Source of the DNA: Tuctoria greenei
Lineage: Eukaryota; Streptophyta; Magnoliopsida; Poales; Poaceae
NCBI GenBank assembly: GCA_036927565.1
Contig: JAYESD010000005.1
Span: forward strand, 93,660,301-93,724,300
Direction of reading: 5' to 3'
Length of the DNA stretch: 64,000 nt
Made by a program: the position numbers and the translations under genes. Within the stretch, counting starts at the first letter, position 1. Each line of letters starts with the position of its first letter. The notes beneath the pieces were generated by a model, which saw only the letters and a program-made list of their open reading frames with translations, searched no databases and was not told the DNA's origin. This document shows, piece after piece, positions 1 through 11,929 of the stretch.

Positions 1-541
1 CCGGCGGTTACTAATATTGATACACATTTGATGCGCTTAATTGCCTTTAATAACCGAGTTACAGGCTTTGATAGCACCGTTACTGGTAATTAAGGTCGTC
101 CGATCGTGTGTCATTAATATAGCATTAATGACACTTAATCGGGTCTTGAAGTCCTTGATTCCCTTTGAAGATCCGGAGCTGTTGTGGAGTCTTCCGGAGG
201 TTAGAGGCTGAAGATCTGACGGTTGGACACATGGCAGCCCCGGAGCATACTGTGGGGGACAGATAGGTCCGGTGCCACCTAACATGTGTCAGTTCTGGAG
301 CTTCTCTCAGTCTGGGGTTAGGTCCGGGGGTGCCGCTATGGTACATAGCCCGGAGCTTCCCCCTTGTGGGCGGTAGCTCCGGTCTGATAGTACACGTGGC
401 GACCCTGGAACTAACCATGCTGGAGAGGCGGGTCCGGTTATGTCTGACATGTGGGCCTTCGAAGGTCTTCAAATCAAGTAGATGATATTCCCTTGAGATC
501 TTTGCAATCACAAGGGGTATATGGTACTCAGGGTACTGACA
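1..541 (-). repeat. 3' LTR of Tat-A, truncated by window edge
   Basis: This is about 540 bp of LTR that can be aligned by eye to the right LTR from about 12247 to 12786. It ends ...tactgaca on plus, which is the TGTCAGTA start of the LTR on minus. The outer part, containing the TATA region and U5, is left of the window. Confidence 0.9.
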
Positions 542-558
542 GTGGCCCCCTGGGCCCA
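542..558 (-). other. Polypurine tract of Tat-A
   Basis: Directly inside the 3' LTR the minus strand reads GGGCCCAGGGGGCCAC before TGTCAG. The same G-rich box precedes the 3' LTRs of Tat-B, Tat-D and Tat-E, which fits a plus-strand primer site. It is less purine-pure than a classic PPT. Confidence 0.55.
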
Positions 559-960
559 CCTCTGGGGAAGGCCCCTTGGGTGAAGTCATTCCGCCGGAGG
601 TGGGTCCATCCTTCGACTTTTGAACTGAGTCTTCAAAGGTCTTCGGATGTGCCGTTGGCGAAAGTTTGGAGTTAAATCCTCGCCGTGTGGCATATCTCGT
701 GTGCGGCAAATGAGATCTTTGGCGTGCGGATCTCACGCAATTGAAGGTCGCCAGTTCCCGATACGAAAATCATATCGGTTCCGCGCGCCTTGTCAGGCCG
801 CCGCCTTCGGGCTTCCCACCTCATGATGACAACCGTTCGCCTGGGTAAGAACCTCGACTTGATCGTCTGGGTGGTCCCGGGCCCTCTTGTCATAGGCTGG
901 GTGGAATTTTTGAGTAGTATCTTCAACTTCCTTGCGGTTTCCATCCAAGCGTTGCGAGGG

Positions 961-970
961 CTTACTTAAG
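961..970 (+). promoter_or_regulatory. Putative antisense promoter TATA-like box upstream of Tat-A aORF
   Basis: CTTACTTAAG lies about 105 bp before the antisense-ORF ATG at 1075. The identical 10-mer stands at the same distance in Tat-D (26901), and a related TATACTTAAG is found in Tat-E (33970). Conservation between copies is the evidence. Promoter function is inferred. Confidence 0.4.
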
Positions 971-1074
971 AAGGAAAGCGCGCACCGTCTGGGGTTCTTT
1001 ACGCCTCTCATCTGATCTTGCGCTCAAAATCCCAACTTGTGCTCGCTTTTCCTCTCTTGCCTTGCTGTGCCGCG

Positions 1075-4000
1075 ATGGAGTTGGGTCTCCGCGAGAGCCG
1101 TTTGAAGACCGAAGGTGACCTGAAGAAGGTCCGGGCCCTCATGGGATGGTCCCCGGACTTCTTCAACCGCCTGGTCCGCGCCGGGGGAGAGCTCCTGTTT
1201 GAGAAGGAGCACGCCGGCGAAATGGTGTACTTCTCTTTGTACGCCATGGTGGGGTTGATCCCACCTTTTTCCTCCTTTTTCTTGATGCTGCTAGACTTCT
1301 ATGGTCTGCAGCTGTACCACCTTGGCCCCCACTCCATTCTTCTTGTGTCCGTCTTCGTCCACTTTTGTGAGATGTGGGTGGGCATCCCCCCTGCATTGAA
1401 CTCTTCTGGACCTTCTTCACCGTCTATACCACCAGTAGGAGTAATGAGTACCTTGGCTTCTACTACTTCGTGAAGCGCAAGAAGTGCCCATTCAAGTACC
1501 TCCGGTCGTTTCCCTCTGGGAAGTGGGATGATTGGAAGAATGACTGGATAGTCATCCGGGTGGAGGAGCACGAGAAGCTGGAGCTACCCGAAGGCCTCCC
1601 CAACATCGACACTACAATCTGGAGTGAAGCTCCAGTGCTGTCAGATGCCTTCAACCCTGCTCTGACCAGGATCCGCCAGTGCATGGAGGGAGGATTAAAT
1701 CTTCAGGCGGTGTTTTGCAACTTCCTGGTCAACAGGTGGGCACCACTGAAGAGGAGAGAAAAACTCGCTTGGGCCCTCAACAGTGTGATGGACGACGACC
1801 GGGTCGAGACCGGGCTGAAGTCCAACATGTTGGGGGCAACCTTGGAGTTTCATCCCAAGAAGTTCCAGCATGACATCAACGTCACGGGTGACGACTTGAC
1901 TCCGCCATCAGCTTTTCTCCCTCTGAACGTGGAAGTAGAGTTCAGAAGGGAGCTCCGGTGGAAGATGCCTGTGCTTGGCGACCTTGGTGTCGTTGAGAGA
2001 AGATCGACCTCCAGGGTGGTGATCCCTGGGGCTTCCGAAGGTGGCTCCGACCCTGCCCCGAAGCCAAGGATCGAAGTCGTCGGCAAGGGCAAGGAGCCGG
2101 CAGACGAACCCTTGAGCCGGAAGAGGAAGGTGCAGCATGCCGATGGAAGGTCCGTCAGGCCTGCAACCTCTACATCAGCTCCTTCTCCCCGGAGGGGAGG
2201 TCTTCTACAACTACGGTGACTGTACCCACAGCGGCGTCCTCCCGGGGTGCTAGCTCCGGGCATGCGACTCCAGCACCAGGGCCGGTTGAGGCCTCTAGGT
2301 CCGAAGGTCCTTCCCGGTCGAGGGGGGCCTCGACTAAGGAAATGCCTGTGGCTGCAACGAGTTCCGGGGGGCCTTCCGGAGCTTCCATGCCGACGGCGGC
2401 TATGGTCAGCCCAGAACGCCCGGGAAAGAGGTTCCGCACAAGCTGGTGCGGAAGCCTCCAGAGGTAATTTTTAATCTTTACCTTAGACAATTGTTTTGTT
2501 GTAGTAACTGTTTTTTAAGTTTCTTCATCCATCATTTGTAGCGTTCCCAAGAAGAGGAGTGAGGCTCCACCCTCAGCCACAGCAGCTGAAGCTGTGAGGG
2601 CGGAAGCTTCTGCTCCTGTCCTGGCATCGCCCCAAGTGGTGGCTGAAGCTGCGACAGCTCCGGCGCCAGCTGTCGTGGTCATGGACCTCGACTCATCCCC
2701 AGAGACTCCCGTGGTAGCGCCGGACCGCGGGAGAGAAGATGCGCCAGCGGCACCTGCCCCGGAAGTTGAAGCTCCGGGTCCTAGTGCAGAGATGATGGAA
2801 GCTCCGGCCGTTGAGCCGGAGGAAGCAGTAATTCCGGCCCCAGAGCCATAAATTGTCGAAGCCCCGGCGGTTGAGCCGGAGGTAATTGAAGTCCCGGCGT
2901 GCGCGCTGGATGTTGAGGAAGCCCCGGCGGTTGGGCCGACTACCTCTGAAGCATCGGCCGCAGAGCCGGTCGTTGCTGGAGCTCCAGCCGCAGGGCCAGT
3001 TGATGTTGAAGACCTTCCGGCTCCCGAGCCGGTTGCCGTTGAAGCTCCGGCTGTAGGGCCGGCTGTTGTTGAAGATCTTCCGGCGCCCGAGCCGGTCGTT
3101 GCGGAGGCGTCGGCGCTCGAGCCCCCAGTAGAGGAGGTGCCCAGGACGGAGCCAGAAGCAGCCCCTGCTCTGGGAGTGATGACGCCGGAGGTACCCGCGG
3201 CTGAGTCGGAGTGCCCTGATGAAGTCGCTGGCCCCCTGCCCGAGAGGGCGAACGAAGATCTGGCGGTTGGTCCTTCGGAACCACTTCCGGAGGTCGGAAC
3301 TTCATCAGCGGGACCCTCCTCGATGGTGACTGAGGCCATCCCGGAGGACGGCCCTAGTGTCGTGGAGGCTCAGGGGACCACTCTTGTAGAGTGGGACCCA
3401 ATTTTTGTAATTGAAAACCCACTGGAACCAGCGGAGGAGACCCCAACAGGTCCAGATCCTATCCCGTTGTCATTGTCTATTGACAGCGCCTGCTCCAGTC
3501 TGCGTCAAGTTCAGCTGGCATTCTTCCACGACAGCAAGGCTCTTGAAGAGGAGCGCCAAACCCTTAGGAGGTGGCGTAATCGGCTCTACTTCGAGACCAA
3601 GCTGGCGCAGTCGAGGCTGGCAGATGACAAAGAATGGATCAAGCAAGAGAAGGTCCGCCTGGAATACTGGGGCAAATTATTGGATGTCAGGGAGAGCTTG
3701 ACTAGCGCCCTCGACGCTCAATCCCGGGCCATTTATGAGAAGACCAAGGCAGCTAATAGTGCGGCTGATGAACACCAAGAAAGGCTTGAAGCCATTAACA
3801 CTACTCTCATCAAGCGTCGGGAGGCACTTGAGGAGAGGGAGAAGAGGCTCGAAGATGAAGAACAGAAACTCCTTGAGCTGCGGGATGACGTCTTGAAGAG
3901 GGAGGAGGAGCTCACCGAAAAGGTGGCTCTGGCTGATAAGGGCCTCGAAAAACGCGCCAAGAAATTGGAGGAGCGTTGAGCCAAGGAGGAGGAGAAGGCC

Positions 4001-4618
4001 TGGGTGCGAGGGCAGGAACTCTACCAACAAGAGTGTGCCATCGCTGCCAGGGAGAAGAAAGTAAGGGGCAGGGAGAAGGACCTAGTTGACTGCCGAAACA
4101 AGATCTACCTCCGGGAGGAGGAGCTCGGAAAACTCGAGAAGCAGATTGCTTAAAAGATTCAGCAAAATGCCAAAGAGGTTGAGTGCCTTGCTCGCGAGAA
4201 TTCTGAACTGGCGGCGGCCAAAAGATCCTTGGAAGAACTGAAGGGCTTGAGGGCTGCGGACTCCCTATAGGTTTGGGAGTTCCTGAGCAAAGCCAACGAT
4301 GCGCTGACACCGATGGGCTTCAGTCCCATGCATCCGGATGATCCGGAGCCGGAGCCGGACCTGGCGTTGCAGGCGTTGAGCTCGGCGGGTAGCAAACTCT
4401 CCAAGGTGGGCAACATCATCGCGGATCAGTTGGAGGTTGAGGGGCAGTCCCTGGCGAAGAACGTCGCAGAATATGTGCTGACGTGCTACACCAGCCGGGA
4501 TCCCCAATTCCCTCTAGACCCGGTGCTTAAAGGTCCCGTCGAAGGAGAAGGTGAAGCCACCTGAGCCAACGTGTTGGAGGTTGCTCAGAAGGTCGCCCAA
4601 TTCTTCCATAGGGTCTAG
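1075..4618 (+). pseudogene. Antisense ORF (aORF) of Tat-A, PF04195-type, broken
   Basis: This is the antisense gene of the Tat element. Its product's function is unknown. Exon 1 (1075-2463) encodes the 'putative gypsy type transposon' domain, with conserved blocks such as MGWSPDFFNR, GLIPPFSSF, LGPHSILL and NRWAPLKRRE, then a basic KRKV stretch that could be a nuclear signal. A 78-bp intron (2464-2541, phase 2) follows. Exon 2 encodes imperfect Pro/Ala/Glu repeats (variants of VEAPAVEPEV), a long Glu/Arg/Leu coiled coil from about 3500 to 4250, and a conserved C-terminal domain beginning VWEFL. There is a frameshift near 1398. In-frame stops at 2849 (TAA), 3977 (TGA), 4151 (TAA) and 4268 (TAG) break it; the exon 2 frame is otherwise open to 4616. 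It runs opposite to gag-pol and would be antisense to the genomic RNA 3' region. Confidence 0.8.
2464..2541 (+). other. Intron of Tat-A aORF
   Basis: The donor AG|GTAATT follows exon 1 and the acceptor TTTGTAG|CG precedes SVPKKRS. The intron is T-rich, 78 bp, GT-AG and phase 2. The same position, phase and size recur in Tat-B, Tat-D and Tat-E, so it is a genuine conserved intron on the plus strand. Confidence 0.8.
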
Positions 4619-5934
4619 GACCATCTTTGTATCTCCCACTTATATTCTCTCTTTTTCTTCCCTAATTTTGTAATCCCTTGTCTCCAGATGAATGAAGTCC
4701 AAATTTTTGTGAATTTCATTTTTTGTCTTCAACACTTTTGTCTTCACTTGGCCCCCTGGTAGATGTACACAATTTGATTGTGAACATGTACCAAGAGGAT
4801 ATTGTGTTTTGTTGAAGACTCGTTTGCTTCAAACTTGTAGAATGTAGGTCCGAAGTCTTCGATAGTGAAGGCCCCCTGAGGTTGTCGGAGCTCTGAAGCT
4901 CCGGTATTGACTACCATCGGGGCTCAGTAGATCTGGCAATAATTCCTATCAATGCATAGAGCATCGATAGTTAGACCTCCGGGGTGTCGAAGCTTAGTAG
5001 CTCCGGCAGTGACCTTTGCCAACGCGTAGTTTGTCGGCAGCAGACTCCGTTTGTGGAATCTTCTCACCATCTTTTATTCTGCATCGACGGCTGGCCCCCC
5101 TAGCTTTACCTGAGCTTGGTTGCTCCGGTGATGCTTGTTTTCAATGTTTAACATCGATTATAAGCCACCTAGGGGGAGTCGGAGCTTCGTCAGCTCCGAC
5201 TTTTCTCCATCAACGTGGATTCTTTATTTTTCCTGCACATTGAAGCCAAGAAAAATAGTAAAATTCACTCATTGTCTATAACTTCGTCGTGACTTACGAT
5301 CCTCAAGAAAATTTTAGGTTAAACATGATTCTGAATGCAACCGAATGCATTGCCTTCTTTCTTCCGGATCCAACTGTACTTGGACCCGCCTTACTTCAGC
5401 CTGCCGAGGTGTAGGTAGAGTGGCATACTTAGGGTGCTTGACCAGGCTAAGTCGATAGCACACTCCGGCCCTAGATTGGCTTGGCGGCATTCAGGCGAGT
5501 GGGCCATGAACAATATTTGAATCCAAAAGAATCGACAATACAACTCAAATTGTATTTGAACCGGTCGAACTAAAATTTCTTAAGAATTGCACGTCCTTGT
5601 TATAGACAAGAAAGAGAAAAATAAAAAATGTTGAGCCTGTATAAAGTAAATGCACGTGGAGTCTGTTTCACATGAAGATGTCTTTCATTATAGGTCCAGG
5701 GTACAGGGGAAACAAGTACACTCTTAGGGTACGAAACCAGGCTAAGCGTGTTTCGTTTCTCGTTTGACCCAGGGTAGCTAGCCACACTTTTAGTCCTCAG
5801 ACTGTGACAAGCATTGCATGAACTTTGCAGACCTTTCGGGAAAGGTCCGGCTGTTCTCCCGGAGGAACTACCCGACTCTGTATAATGACTCTATAACATA
5901 CACCTCAAGTTACTACAGACTCACCTCCATGATA
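4619..5934. other. Tat-A spacer between aORF and pol, no gene
   Basis: No coding sequence is recognised. From about 4870 to 5240 there are degenerate units built around gttgtcggagctc and gaagctccgg. They resemble the clean 70-74-bp arrays at the same place in Tat-B, Tat-E and Tat-F but are too decayed to count. The rest (5250-5934) is AT-richer with no clear structure. The 3' end of the genomic transcript passes through here. Confidence 0.5.
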
Positions 5935-8900
5935 TTAGGTGTAGAACTTACGGAGGTGCTCAATGTTCCAAGGATTTGGGAGAGGTGTCCCATCCTCCGT
6001 TGCCAAGCGAACGCTTCCGGGACGGGATACTTTAATCACTCGGAAGGGTCCTTCCCAGTTGGGGGAGAGTTTGTTTTACCCTTCTCTGGATTGTATTCTC
6101 CGTAGCACCAGATCACCTTCCTCGAGCTGTCGGTTGTGTACATGTCGCTGATGATAGCGCCGGAGGGCTTGGCGGTATCGGGCATTCTGAACAGCTGCTT
6201 GGCACCTTCCCTCCTCGAGGAGGTCTAGGTCTTCACGTCGGAGCTGGTCCTGCGTGGCTTCGTCGAAGGTCCAGACCCGGAGTGATCCCAAGGTGATTTC
6301 CGGAGGAAGGATTGCTTCAGCTCCGTACACCAGGAAGAAGGGTGTCTCTCCAGTTGACCGGTTTGGAGTTGTCCTGTTGGCCCATAGAGTGGGCGGAAGC
6401 TCTTCAATCCAGTTGGCTCCATGTTTTTTCAAGCGCTCATAGGTGCGCGTTTTGAGTCCTTTCAGGATTTCAGCATTTGCTCTCTCGGCCTGGCCATTGC
6501 TTGCCGGCTGAGCTACGGAGGCGTAGCAAACTTGAATGTCGAGGTCTTCGCAATATCCTTGAAATGCAGAGCTTGTGAATTGGGTCCCGTTATCAGTAAT
6601 GATTTTGTTTGGGACTCCAAATCTGCATACGATGGACTGCAAAAAGTTGATAGCAGATTGCTTGTTTATTGTCACAACTGGAGTTGCTTTCAGCCACTTG
6701 GTGAACTTGTCAATGGCAACATACAGGAACTTGTAACCTCCGACAGCTCTTGGGAAAGGTCCTAAGATGTCCATCCCCCACACGGCAAAGGGCCATGTAG
6801 GAGGTATCATTTGTAGAGGCTGAGCCGGTGTGTGAATTTGCTTTGCATGAAATTGCATGCTTCACATTTCTTCACCAGCTCAGTTGCATCCTGGAGTGTT
6901 GTAGGCCAGTAGAAGCCATGCTGGAAGGCTTTACCGACCAGCGTGCGGGAAGACGCGTGGTTCCCACACTCGCTTCCATGGATTTCTGCGAGGAGCTCGC
7001 AGCCGTCTTCCCTTGTGATGCACCGCATTAGGACGCCGTTGGCACCCTGCCGGTAGAGATCCCCTTCTACCAACGTGTATCTTTTAGCCAATCTGACTAT
7101 CCGGTCAGCGGATACATCATCGTCAGGAAGGATGTTGTCTTTCAAGTAGCTCCGGATCTCCGAGATCCATGCATCGGAGCTAACTTGAGTATTTGAGTCT
7201 TGCGTGCTGGGTTGCTTGGAGCTTCCGGCAGCACCTACGACCCTTGATGGCTGCCATGGTAACAGGGCCATCGGGACCGTCAGCTTCGGGATGCTGATCT
7301 CGCCCCCTTCGCTCAGTTCAGCAGGCTGAGCTGTGGGTTTTGACAACCTCCGGACAAAAGTTCCATCAGGAGCCTGAGCTCCGGTTGACGCTTTCGTCGA
7401 GAGTTCGTCGGCTTCAGCGTTGAGGGCTCGCTGGACATGGTGGAGATCTAGGACTTCGAAGTCCTTCTGAAGCCTATGGACTTCAAGGAGGTAAGCAGCT
7501 AGCTGGAGATTGTTGCAGGAGCATTCACCCTTCACTTGCTTAATGATGAGATGTGAATCTCCCTTGACCAGTAGTTGCTTGACACCGTATAATAGTGCCA
7601 CCCTTAGTCTGTAGATGAGTGCTTCGTATTCCGCCATGTTGTTGGTCGCCTTGAAGTCAAGGTGCACCATGTATTTACCTTCTCTCCGGTTGGTGTGAGG
7701 AGAAGGATTCCAGCTCCGGCCCCCTGCTTTTGCATGGAGCCGTCGAAGTAGAGGGTCCAGTGAGGCTCGATGAAGACCGAAGCCTTGTGTTCCGGCTTCT
7801 GCCCACTGGGACTCCTAGGGTTTGATGGAGAGGGAGTCCATTCCGCCACGAAATCCGCCAATGCTTGACTCTTGATTGTTTGCCTTGAAATGAATTCGAG
7901 ATCGAATTCGGCCAATTCCGCTGCCCACTTTGCAATATTCCCAGTTGAATTGGGATTATGCAAGATTGCTCGAAGTGGGTAAGAGGTCACCACTGTAATC
8001 TTGTGAGCTTGGAAGTAATGGTGAAGCTTCCTGGAGGCAATGAGAACTGCATAGAGCAGCTTATGCACCTCTAGGTACCGAGTCTTGGCGTCATGAAGTA
8101 CTTCACTGATGAAGTACACTGGGCGCTAGATGGTCCGGACCCTCCCGGAGGGGCCCGGAGCTTCCTCTTCACTGACCCGGATCCTCCCTGAGGGATCCGG
8201 ACCTTCTTCGGGGACCTCCAGGTCCTGGCTGGAGGGACCCGGAGCTTCTTCAGAAATGACCTGGACCCTCCCAGAGGGGTCTGAGTCTTCTGAAGTAACT
8301 TTTTGTGGACTCAAGTCTGGGAGCTGGGACCCAGACTCGCTTTTAGGAACCTCCGGACCCTCCTGGAGGGGTCTGGATTCCTGAGCATGGGATAGTTCTG
8401 ATCTCTCCGCAACCAGGACCATACTAACGACTTCGTCAGTTGCTGAAATGTAAAGCAGCAAAGGCTCACCAGGGTTCGGAGCTACCAGAGTTGGTAGGGT
8501 GTGAGGAACTGTTTTAGCTCCCGGAATGCCTTTTTTGCTTCTTCAGACCATTGGAATGGTCCAGACTTCCTCAATAACTTGAATAAGGGAAGTGCTCGTT
8601 CCGCCAGTCTTGAAATGAACCGGCTAAGGGCTGCCAGACATCTAGTCAGCTTTTGGACATCCTTGATGCGGGCTGGTGGCCGCATGTCTTCAATGGCTTT
8701 GATCTTCGTCGGATTAGCTTCTATGCCCCGGTGACTTACCAGGAAACCAAGAAGTTTTCCGGAGCTAACCCCGAAGACACACTTGTCTGGGTTTAGTTTT
8801 GTGCGCGTGACCCGCAACTTGTCGAAGACAACTTGTAAGGTGTCAAGGAGTGACTCCTTGTTCTTGACCTTGACCACGATGTCATCGATGTACACTTCCA

Positions 8901-9474
8901 CTATGTCTCTAATGAGTTCTTCAAAAGTATTGTACATAGCTCGTACAAAAGTTGAAGCTGCATTCTTGAGACCAAATGGCATGGCTGTATAACAGTACAA
9001 TCCATCTACTGTGATAAAAGAGGTATGCTCTTCATCTTCCCTAGACATTCTGAATTGATGATACCCAGAATATGCATCTAGGAAACACAGTAATTCACAC
9101 CCGGAGGTGGAATCCACTATCTGATCTAATCTAGGTAGTGGGAATGGATCTTTTGGACATGCCTTATTTAGTGTTGTGTAGTCGATACACATCCGAAGCT
9201 TCCCGCCGGCCTTGGGTACAACAACTGGGTTTGCTAGCCATTTTGGATGGAAGACTTCTCGGATAAATCCAGCTTCGAGCAACTTCTCCACTTCTTGTCG
9301 AATGAAGTTCTGTCGCTCCACGAATTGCTTCTGAGGCTTCTGGTGTACAGGCCGGGCGTCAGGGTAGATCTTCAGATTGTGCTCAATCACTTCCCTGGGG
9401 ATCCCAGGCATTTGTGACGGTTGCCAGGCAAACACGTCGACATTAGCCCGGAGGAAAGCGATGAGCGCGAGTTC
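5935..9474 (-). pseudogene. pol: Tat-A pol: RT, RNase H, archaeal-type RNase H, integrase (frameshifted)
   Basis: The polyprotein segment downstream of the UAG at 9475 copies the RNA and integrates the cDNA. RT (about 9450-8650) shows the LRMCIDYTTLNKACPKD and YIDDIV active-site blocks. A connection and RNase H follow, split by a Pro/Ser/Glu linker (8129-8402). A second RNase H starts at LYFDGS and includes NNMAEYEA. Integrase has an H/C zinc region (HASSRTLV...CEAC) and DDE residues in DILGPFP, ITDNGTQF and ANAEIL. The frame shifts near 8480, 7680, 6850 and 6078, and TAG at 8126 replaces the Gln of QRPVYY, so it is not functional. The stop follows LRKFYT at 5935. Confidence 0.88.
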
Positions 9475-9477
9475 CTA
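9475..9477 (-). promoter_or_regulatory. In-frame UAG between protease and RT (candidate readthrough stop), Tat-A
   Basis: The minus strand reads AAA TAG GAA CTC. The frame is open on both sides: the protease ends ...GLNDK and RT continues ELALIAFLRANVDVFAWQPS. The same codon is TAG in Tat-B (13027) and Tat-E (41993). Confidence 0.6.
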
Positions 9478-11892
9478 TTTGTCATTTAGTCCTTCCGATA
9501 TACGGGTGGTCTGAGCGGCATCGGAACCTATTTGGATGACTTTGACGGGAATGTCGGTGTCGCCGCTTGGTTGTACACGAGGTGCAGAAGTCGAGCCCCG
9601 CTGACGAATGCTCGGGGGTTTTGGAGCTTGTTCCTGCCTGGAGTCCTCCTCTTGCGCCGTAGTAAGCGCATGAAGTTCTTCCAGAGCAGTTACTCCGGCA
9701 GTACGATCTCCACGGATCTGGAGAACGCCTATTGGTGTTGGCATCTTTAACACCAGGTAGCCATAATGAGCAGCTGCCATGAATTTGTACAAAGCAGGCC
9801 TACCCAAGATGGCATTGAAGGTTAAGTTGATCTGAGCAACTTCAAAGACCAACTTCTCGGTGCGATACTTCTCCCGAGTCCCGAAGGTAACGGGGAGGGT
9901 AATAGCACCGAGTGGGGTAATGGCTCCCGGACCTACTCCGAAGAAAGGTCGGGAGGGGTGAAGATCCGAAGGTCGGAGCTGAAGCTTGGTAAAAGCTTCG
10001 AAGCTTATGAGGTTGAGCCCCGAACCTCCATCTACCATAACATGGTGAAGCTGGATATTATTGATGGTAGGAGATACCATCAAAGGTAACTGACCTGCTC
10101 CAACCATGCTTCGAGGGCAGTCCGAAGCATCAAAAGTGATGTATGTGTCCATCCACTTCTGATGAGGCTCCGTCCTGGCTGTAGGAGCTACAGCGACCAT
10201 GTCCCGACGCATTGTCTTGAGGATGCGGCGGGAGGTGATGTCCGATGATCCACCAAAAATGGTGTTCATGGTTTTCCGACGCTCATTGTCAGAGACGTTA
10301 GAATCGTCGTTGACGGAGGTGTAGACGGACTTCAGGACCTTTTTGGGATCCAGAAAACCTAACTCCTCTTCAGACGGAGCTTCGTCAACCTTTTGCTTTC
10401 CTTCCCTCTGTCGGAAAGGAGCTTCTTCTCGGCGCTTGTTGTATCGCTCGACAAGGTTTTGGACCTCCCGGCAGTCTTCCAAACTGTGGCTGTCCGTTTT
10501 GTGAATTAGACACCACACCTTGGGTTTGCCACCGTCTTCAGAAGACGGTCGAGGTCGCTTCTCGGGGCGTGGCCCCCGGCCACCCGGAGCTGCAGCAGCT
10601 GCAGCATTAGATCCGCCGGCCGACAGCTTCTTCTTGCCGTTGGTCTTTTTCTTCTTCTTACCACTCCCGGAGGTAGTGGCTTCGCCTTTGGAGGATTTTT
10701 TGTGATCCTCCGGAGGTGGTTTGGAGTGCATTTCACGGCCCTCCGCAGCTCTGGCACATTTGTCAGCCAAGCTGAAGAGTTCTGTGGCACTGGTGATCTC
10801 CTTGATCGCGAGTTTCTCCAACATCTTCTTATCCCGTACACCCTGTCTAAATGCCACAATGACAGAAGCGCTAGAGATAGAAGGGATAGTGTTTCGTACC
10901 TGAGAGAACCTTTGGATGAATGATCGCAGGGATTCTCCCCCTTTTTGCACGACTACAAAAAGGTCCAGTTCAGTGCCTGGTCGGGTGTATGAACTCCTGA
11001 AGTTGGCGGTGAACTGCCGGCACAACTCCTCCCAACTGCTGATGGAGTTGGGGGGAAGACTCATAAACCAGGACCGGGCGGTCCCAGTTAAAGCCACTGG
11101 AAAATAATTGGCCATTACAGCCTCATTTCCTCCAGCTGCCAGGATAGCAGTGGAGTAAATCTGAAGAAATTCAACAGGATTAACGGTCCTGTCAAACTTC
11201 TCCGGCAGGTGAGGCCGGAATTTCTGTGGCCACCTGACCATACGCAGATGCATGGCCAGGGCCGAACAACCTCCTCCTACTCCTTCAGGAGCAGGAATGT
11301 CCTTAGCTTATCGTCTTTCACGAGCACGCTCAATATTGACTCGACCGTCTTGTTGACGGTATTGGTGATCAAGCTCCGCCCGGAGGTCATGAGTTGAAAG
11401 CCTTGACACCGTGTGAGTGCGCCGTGCCCCGGAGGGCAACGACGTCACTTGCTGCGATGCAACACGTCTCCTGTTGTTGGAAACGTGTGGACCAAGTCTG
11501 CCAGACAAGGTCCGTCGTTGTGACGGGGCCTGTCCTGAAGGAGGAGGACCCTGGTTGCTGATGCGGTCGGCTGCGGCTGCAACCAAGTGTTCCACGTTGG
11601 CCCTCCACTGCTCCATTGCATCCCGGGATGCGCCCGGAGGTGGTGGGCGCTGAAGAAGAGCACGTGCTGCATGGAGCGCGTGTTCCGGGTTGTCATGATT
11701 TGACGACGCAGTGATTGACGCCGGTGCACCGTCGCGCTGCCCAGCTTGATTTGCTGGTGGAGGCGGCGGTGGTGGTAGTGTGACTCCTGCTGGAACTGAG
11801 GTTCCTGCTGGTGGCTGCATATTGGAGGGATTTCCCCCAACAGCTTGAACAGCGGGATGACCGTTGGATGATCCAGCAGTTGAGTTCACCAT
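9475..11892 (-). pseudogene. gag-pro: Tat-A gag and protease
   Basis: The start is the ATG at 11892 (MVNSTAGSS), which aligns with MVNTRSNTS in Tat-E. An upstream in-frame Met exists at 11964, but it lies in the LTR/PBS. The N-terminus is Pro-rich. The capsid-like retrotransposon gag core (FLQIYSTAILAAGG, ARSWFMSLPP, FRQGVRDKKML) spans about 11220-10800. A Lys-rich stretch and a CCHC-variant knuckle (WCLIHKTDSHSLEDC) follow. Protease has the motif VDGGSGLNLIS, DGG in place of the usual D-T/S-G, then ILGRPALY. The frame is open throughout except a single TAA at 11308-11310, so this is a nearly intact gag-pro with one nonsense codon. Confidence 0.88.
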
Positions 11893-11910
11893 TCTTGAAA
11901 TCTCAGGCGT

Positions 11911-11929
11911 CCCTACCTGGTGCGCCAAC
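11911..11929 (-). other. Primer binding site of Tat-A
   Basis: Minus-strand TTGGCGCACCAGGTAGGG follows the LTR end almost directly. Tat-E has TTGGCGCGCCAGGAAGGG at the same place. TGG at the start matches a tRNA CCA end; I do not assign the tRNA. Confidence 0.7.

Noticed and set aside
125..736. Long minus-strand ORF across the Tat-A LTR (and its twin at 12370-12717)
   Set aside because: It lies in LTR sequence, appears in both LTR copies with no known motif, and is a composition by-product.
2515..3339. Minus-strand Ser/Ala/Gly-rich ORF of 274 residues
   Set aside because: It is the complement of the Pro/Ala/Glu repeat in aORF exon 2. Repeats keep several frames open, and similar shadows occur opposite exon 2 in the other Tat copies.
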